Positions 5,206-7,085 of a stretch of 7,085 nucleotides of DNA are shown here, piece after piece. The position numbers and the translations under genes were made by a program. The DNA is from an uncultured Parabacteroides sp. Its GTDB lineage: Bacteria > Bacteroidota > Bacteroidia > Bacteroidales > Tannerellaceae. Position 1 is the first letter of the stretch. Every line of letters starts with the position of its first letter. The DNA is taken from the NCBI GenBank assembly GCA_947074335.1, contig CAMTPG010000136.1:1-7085 (forward strand), read 5' to 3'. Below the pieces are notes generated by a model, which did not search any database, had not been told where the DNA came from, and saw nothing but the letters and a program-made list of their open reading frames with translations.

Positions 5206-6837
5206 ATGATACCAAAGGCTTTTCATCCGTTCCGGCAGGATATTCAGGAAATTGAGTTACCGCTACAATTCACCTATCCTTTCCACTATACACCTCATCC
5301 GTTGTGTATTTTGGCAGCCGGCGAGGTACAAAGTTATCTTTCCGGTCAGACGGAATGGAAAGCCGAATTGGATCAGGGCAAAATGTTCGGTGTATTACCC
5401 GTTCAGACATCAACCGGAGAAACCGGTTTTCTGGCAGCTTTCTCCGGTGTACTTGCGGGTAGTAACCAACATGATTATTTTGTAACACCTGTTTATGATT
5501 TACTGGATCCACGGGGGTTCTTTACGGAAGAAGAGGCAAAAATCAGCCGGATTAACCAACAAATCATGGCAATTGATGATGATCCTGAAACGCAAAAGAT
5601 ACGGCAAGCGTTGTACTACATACAACATCAGGCTCTTCAGGAAACTGTCGCGGCACGCGAAGCCCTGAAAACAGCCCGCGAAAAACGGGAACACCTCCGC
5701 CAATCCGGATTATCAGAAACTGAAACGGCAGAACTGATTCGCGAAAGTCAGCATCAGAAAGCCGAATTTAAACGCATGAAAACCATTTGGGCCGAAAAAG
5801 AAGCCGCTGCAAAATCGGCCGTACAACAGATTGAACAGCAAATAACCACCTTAAAGAATGAACGTAAACAGCGATCAGCTGCGCTCCAGCTTCGACTATT
5901 CAATCAGTTTATTGTGCGCAATGCCAATCAGGAAAGCCGCTGCATAACCGACCTGTTTCGGGATACGCCGCAACAAATTCCACCGGCAGGCACTGCCGAA
6001 TGTGCAGCACCGCGATTATTGCAATATGCCTATCTGCATGATTTAAAGCCGTTGGCCATGGCCGAGTTCTGGTGGGGAAAATCGCCTGAAGGAGAAATTC
6101 GCAGACACGGCAATTACTATCCGGCCTGTAAACACAAATGCGAACCTGTTTTACAATTTATGCTTCGTGGATTAGAGGTTGAACCCAATCCGCTTCAGGT
6201 TGATCTGCATGCAGAAGTAACACTCGAAATTCTCTACGAAGACGAATGGATACTGGCCATTCACAAACCGGCAGGCATGCTATCGGTTCCCGGCAAACTG
6301 GATTGCAATTCGGTACAACAACAGATCAGCAAAGCATATCCCGAAGCATCCGGACCGTTATTGGTTCATCGGCTCGATATGGATACATCCGGCATTTTGC
6401 TCATTGCCAAAACCAAACCTGTACATCAGCAGCTGCAGGCTCAGTTTGCCAAACGCACTGTCGAAAAGCGATATGAGGCTATTTTAAACGGGATTGTATC
6501 TGCCGATGAAGGATTTATCAACCTGTCGATGCGCCCTGATCCGGCAGACCGCCCGCGTCAGGTTGTTGATGCAATACACGGCAAACCGGCAGAAACCCGT
6601 TTCCGGGTACTTTCCCGCGAAAAAGAGGAGACCCGGATTCTGTTTTATCCGAAAACCGGACGCACACATCAGCTGCGCGTTCATGCCGCTCATCAGGAGG
6701 GGCTGAATGCTCCGATCAAAGGCGATTCACTCTATGGCAAAAAAGCCGATCGCCTGTATTTGCATGCGGCGGCTCTTACATTTACGCATCCGATAAGCGA
6801 GAAACGGATCACAATCGAGAAAACGGCCGAATTTTAA
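5206..6837 (+). CDS. RluA-family RNA pseudouridine synthase with long N-terminal extension
   Basis: 543-residue protein that isomerises uridine to pseudouridine in structured RNA, in the cytoplasm. The catalytic domain is the C-terminal ~205 residues: KPAGMLSVPG at 354-363, VHRLDMDTSG at 387-396 with catalytic Asp391, KRYEAIL at 421-427 and PKTGRTHQLRVH at 482-493, all RluA signatures. The first ~335 residues are an extension absent from E. coli RluA but shared, from memory, with RluA-like proteins of about 550 residues in Bacteroides and Vibrio. It has an N-terminal part (HPLCILAAGEVQSYL, GKMFGVLPV, GFLAAFSG; residues 31-81), a charged helical, probably coiled-coil segment (about 128-228), and a block with CAAPRLLQYA and AEFWWGKSPEGEIRRHGNYYPAC at 266-308. 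Cys266, His301, Cys308 and Cys312 could bind a metal (inference). The target uridine is unknown; RluA modifies 23S rRNA U746 and tRNA U32. No S4 domain is seen. The start ATG gives the N-terminus expected for the family. Confidence 0.92.
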   Translation: MIPKAFHPFRQDIQEIELPLQFTYPFHYTPHPLCILAAGEVQSYLSGQTEWKAELDQGKMFGVLPVQTSTGETGFLAAFSGVLAGSNQHDYFVTPVYDLLDPRGFFTEEEAKISRINQQIMAIDDDPETQKIRQALYYIQHQALQETVAAREALKTAREKREHLRQSGLSETETAELIRESQHQKAEFKRMKTIWAEKEAAAKSAVQQIEQQITTLKNERKQRSAALQLRLFNQFIVRNANQESRCITDLFRDTPQQIPPAGTAECAAPRLLQYAYLHDLKPLAMAEFWWGKSPEGEIRRHGNYYPACKHKCEPVLQFMLRGLEVEPNPLQVDLHAEVTLEILYEDEWILAIHKPAGMLSVPGKLDCNSVQQQISKAYPEASGPLLVHRLDMDTSGILLIAKTKPVHQQLQAQFAKRTVEKRYEAILNGIVSADEGFINLSMRPDPADRPRQVVDAIHGKPAETRFRVLSREKEETRILFYPKTGRTHQLRVHAAHQEGLNAPIKGDSLYGKKADRLYLHAAALTFTHPISEKRITIEKTAEF

Positions 6838-6849
6838 CAGCAAGCTAAA

Positions 6850-7085
6850 TTAATACAGTGCGTTAGCCAACATCTCCAGCACCTGTTGATACAACGGGAT
6901 CGACGACTTACGCAACAGCACACCCGCATCTGCATGCATATCGCCCGAAACAGGCACACACAGACTGAGACAGGGAAATTCCTGTAATCCGTATTGAGCC
7001 GCTTTGCGATATTCCCAGGATTCATCAGGCTCGGCATGATGAACAAAAACACAGGGAATGCCTGCTTCCTGCAAATCCGAAACCA
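6850..7085 (-). CDS. Unrecognised protein, C-terminal part (partial, 5' end outside window)
   Basis: On the minus strand an open frame enters at the right edge and runs for 77 codons to the TAA at 6850-6852. The visible sequence is soluble and of mixed composition, with no membrane segment. Recognisable stretches are AGIPCVFVHHAEPDESW, EYRKAAQYGLQEFPCLSLCV and a leucine-rich helical end (PLYQQVLEMLANALY). VHHAEPDESW and GDMHADAG are the most distinctive parts, but I cannot assign them to a family. The frame is preferred over the overlapping frame at 6834-7052, which is abnormally rich in Cys and Arg, the look of a shadow. No start codon is needed inside the window, so the gene is likely longer. 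It converges with the pseudouridine synthase gene, 12 bp between stops, with no terminator hairpin visible. Confidence 0.65.
   Translation of the reverse strand, partial: VSDLQEAGIPCVFVHHAEPDESWEYRKAAQYGLQEFPCLSLCVPVSGDMHADAGVLLRKSSIPLYQQVLEMLANALY

Noticed and set aside
2951..6837. A single operon of phosphatase, carbonic anhydrase and pseudouridine synthase
   Set aside because: Gaps of 169 and 112 bp, a consensus promoter before the second gene and a dyad before the third argue for separate units; the functions are also unrelated.
6834..7052. Minus-strand 72-codon frame rich in Cys and Arg at the right end
   Set aside because: The Cys/Arg richness is a product of reading the real minus-strand gene (stop at 6850) in a wrong frame, and it would overlap the synthase stop.
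1..7085. Mobile element, phage, CRISPR array, defence system, tRNA or rRNA
   Set aside because: No transposase, integrase, phage structural gene, spaced repeat array or tRNA/rRNA-like sequence was seen, and coding sequence covers nearly the whole window with ordinary housekeeping or envelope genes.

Overview
The window looks like chromosomal DNA from a member of the Bacteroidetes, most likely Bacteroidales. Three promoter -7 boxes match the Bacteroidetes consensus TAnnTTTG exactly, upstream regions lack Shine-Dalgarno sequences, and several genes are close to Bacteroidetes family members (an M23 peptidase with Ig-like C-terminal domains, a MINPP-type phosphatase, a lipoprotein beta-carbonic anhydrase, and an RluA-like synthase with a long N-terminal extension). 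These assignments come from reading motifs, not from a database search, so the genus is left open.

Layout, left to right. Positions 1-81 hold the last 26 codons of a plus-strand endonuclease/exonuclease/phosphatase-type protein. Just after its stop lies a promoter for a secreted M23 metallopeptidase (134-1819, plus). A 65-bp convergent gap with a degenerate 7-bp tandem repeat separates it from a minus-strand voltage-gated potassium channel (1885-2721). A 229-bp divergent gap then leads to a plus-strand run of three genes: a secreted MINPP-like histidine phosphatase (2951-4207), a lipoprotein beta-carbonic anhydrase (4377-5093) and a multidomain RluA-family pseudouridine synthase (5206-6837). 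Gaps of 169 and 112 bp, the first with a good promoter and the second with a long dyad, suggest these three are separate transcripts rather than an operon. The 3' end of an unrecognised minus-strand gene (6850-7085) converges on the synthase with only 12 bp between stop codons.

Four of the products act at or outside the inner membrane: cell-wall hydrolysis, K+ flux, phosphate release from inositol phosphates, and CO2/bicarbonate interconversion. The pseudouridine synthase is cytoplasmic RNA modification. The neighbours do not form an obvious common pathway, and I found no CRISPR array, transposon, phage gene, tRNA or rRNA. No gap exceeds 229 bp. I did not find a convincing new system. The items most worth a second look are the 31-bp near-palindrome upstream of the pseudouridine synthase, the Cys/His cluster in that enzyme's extension, and the heptamer repeat.
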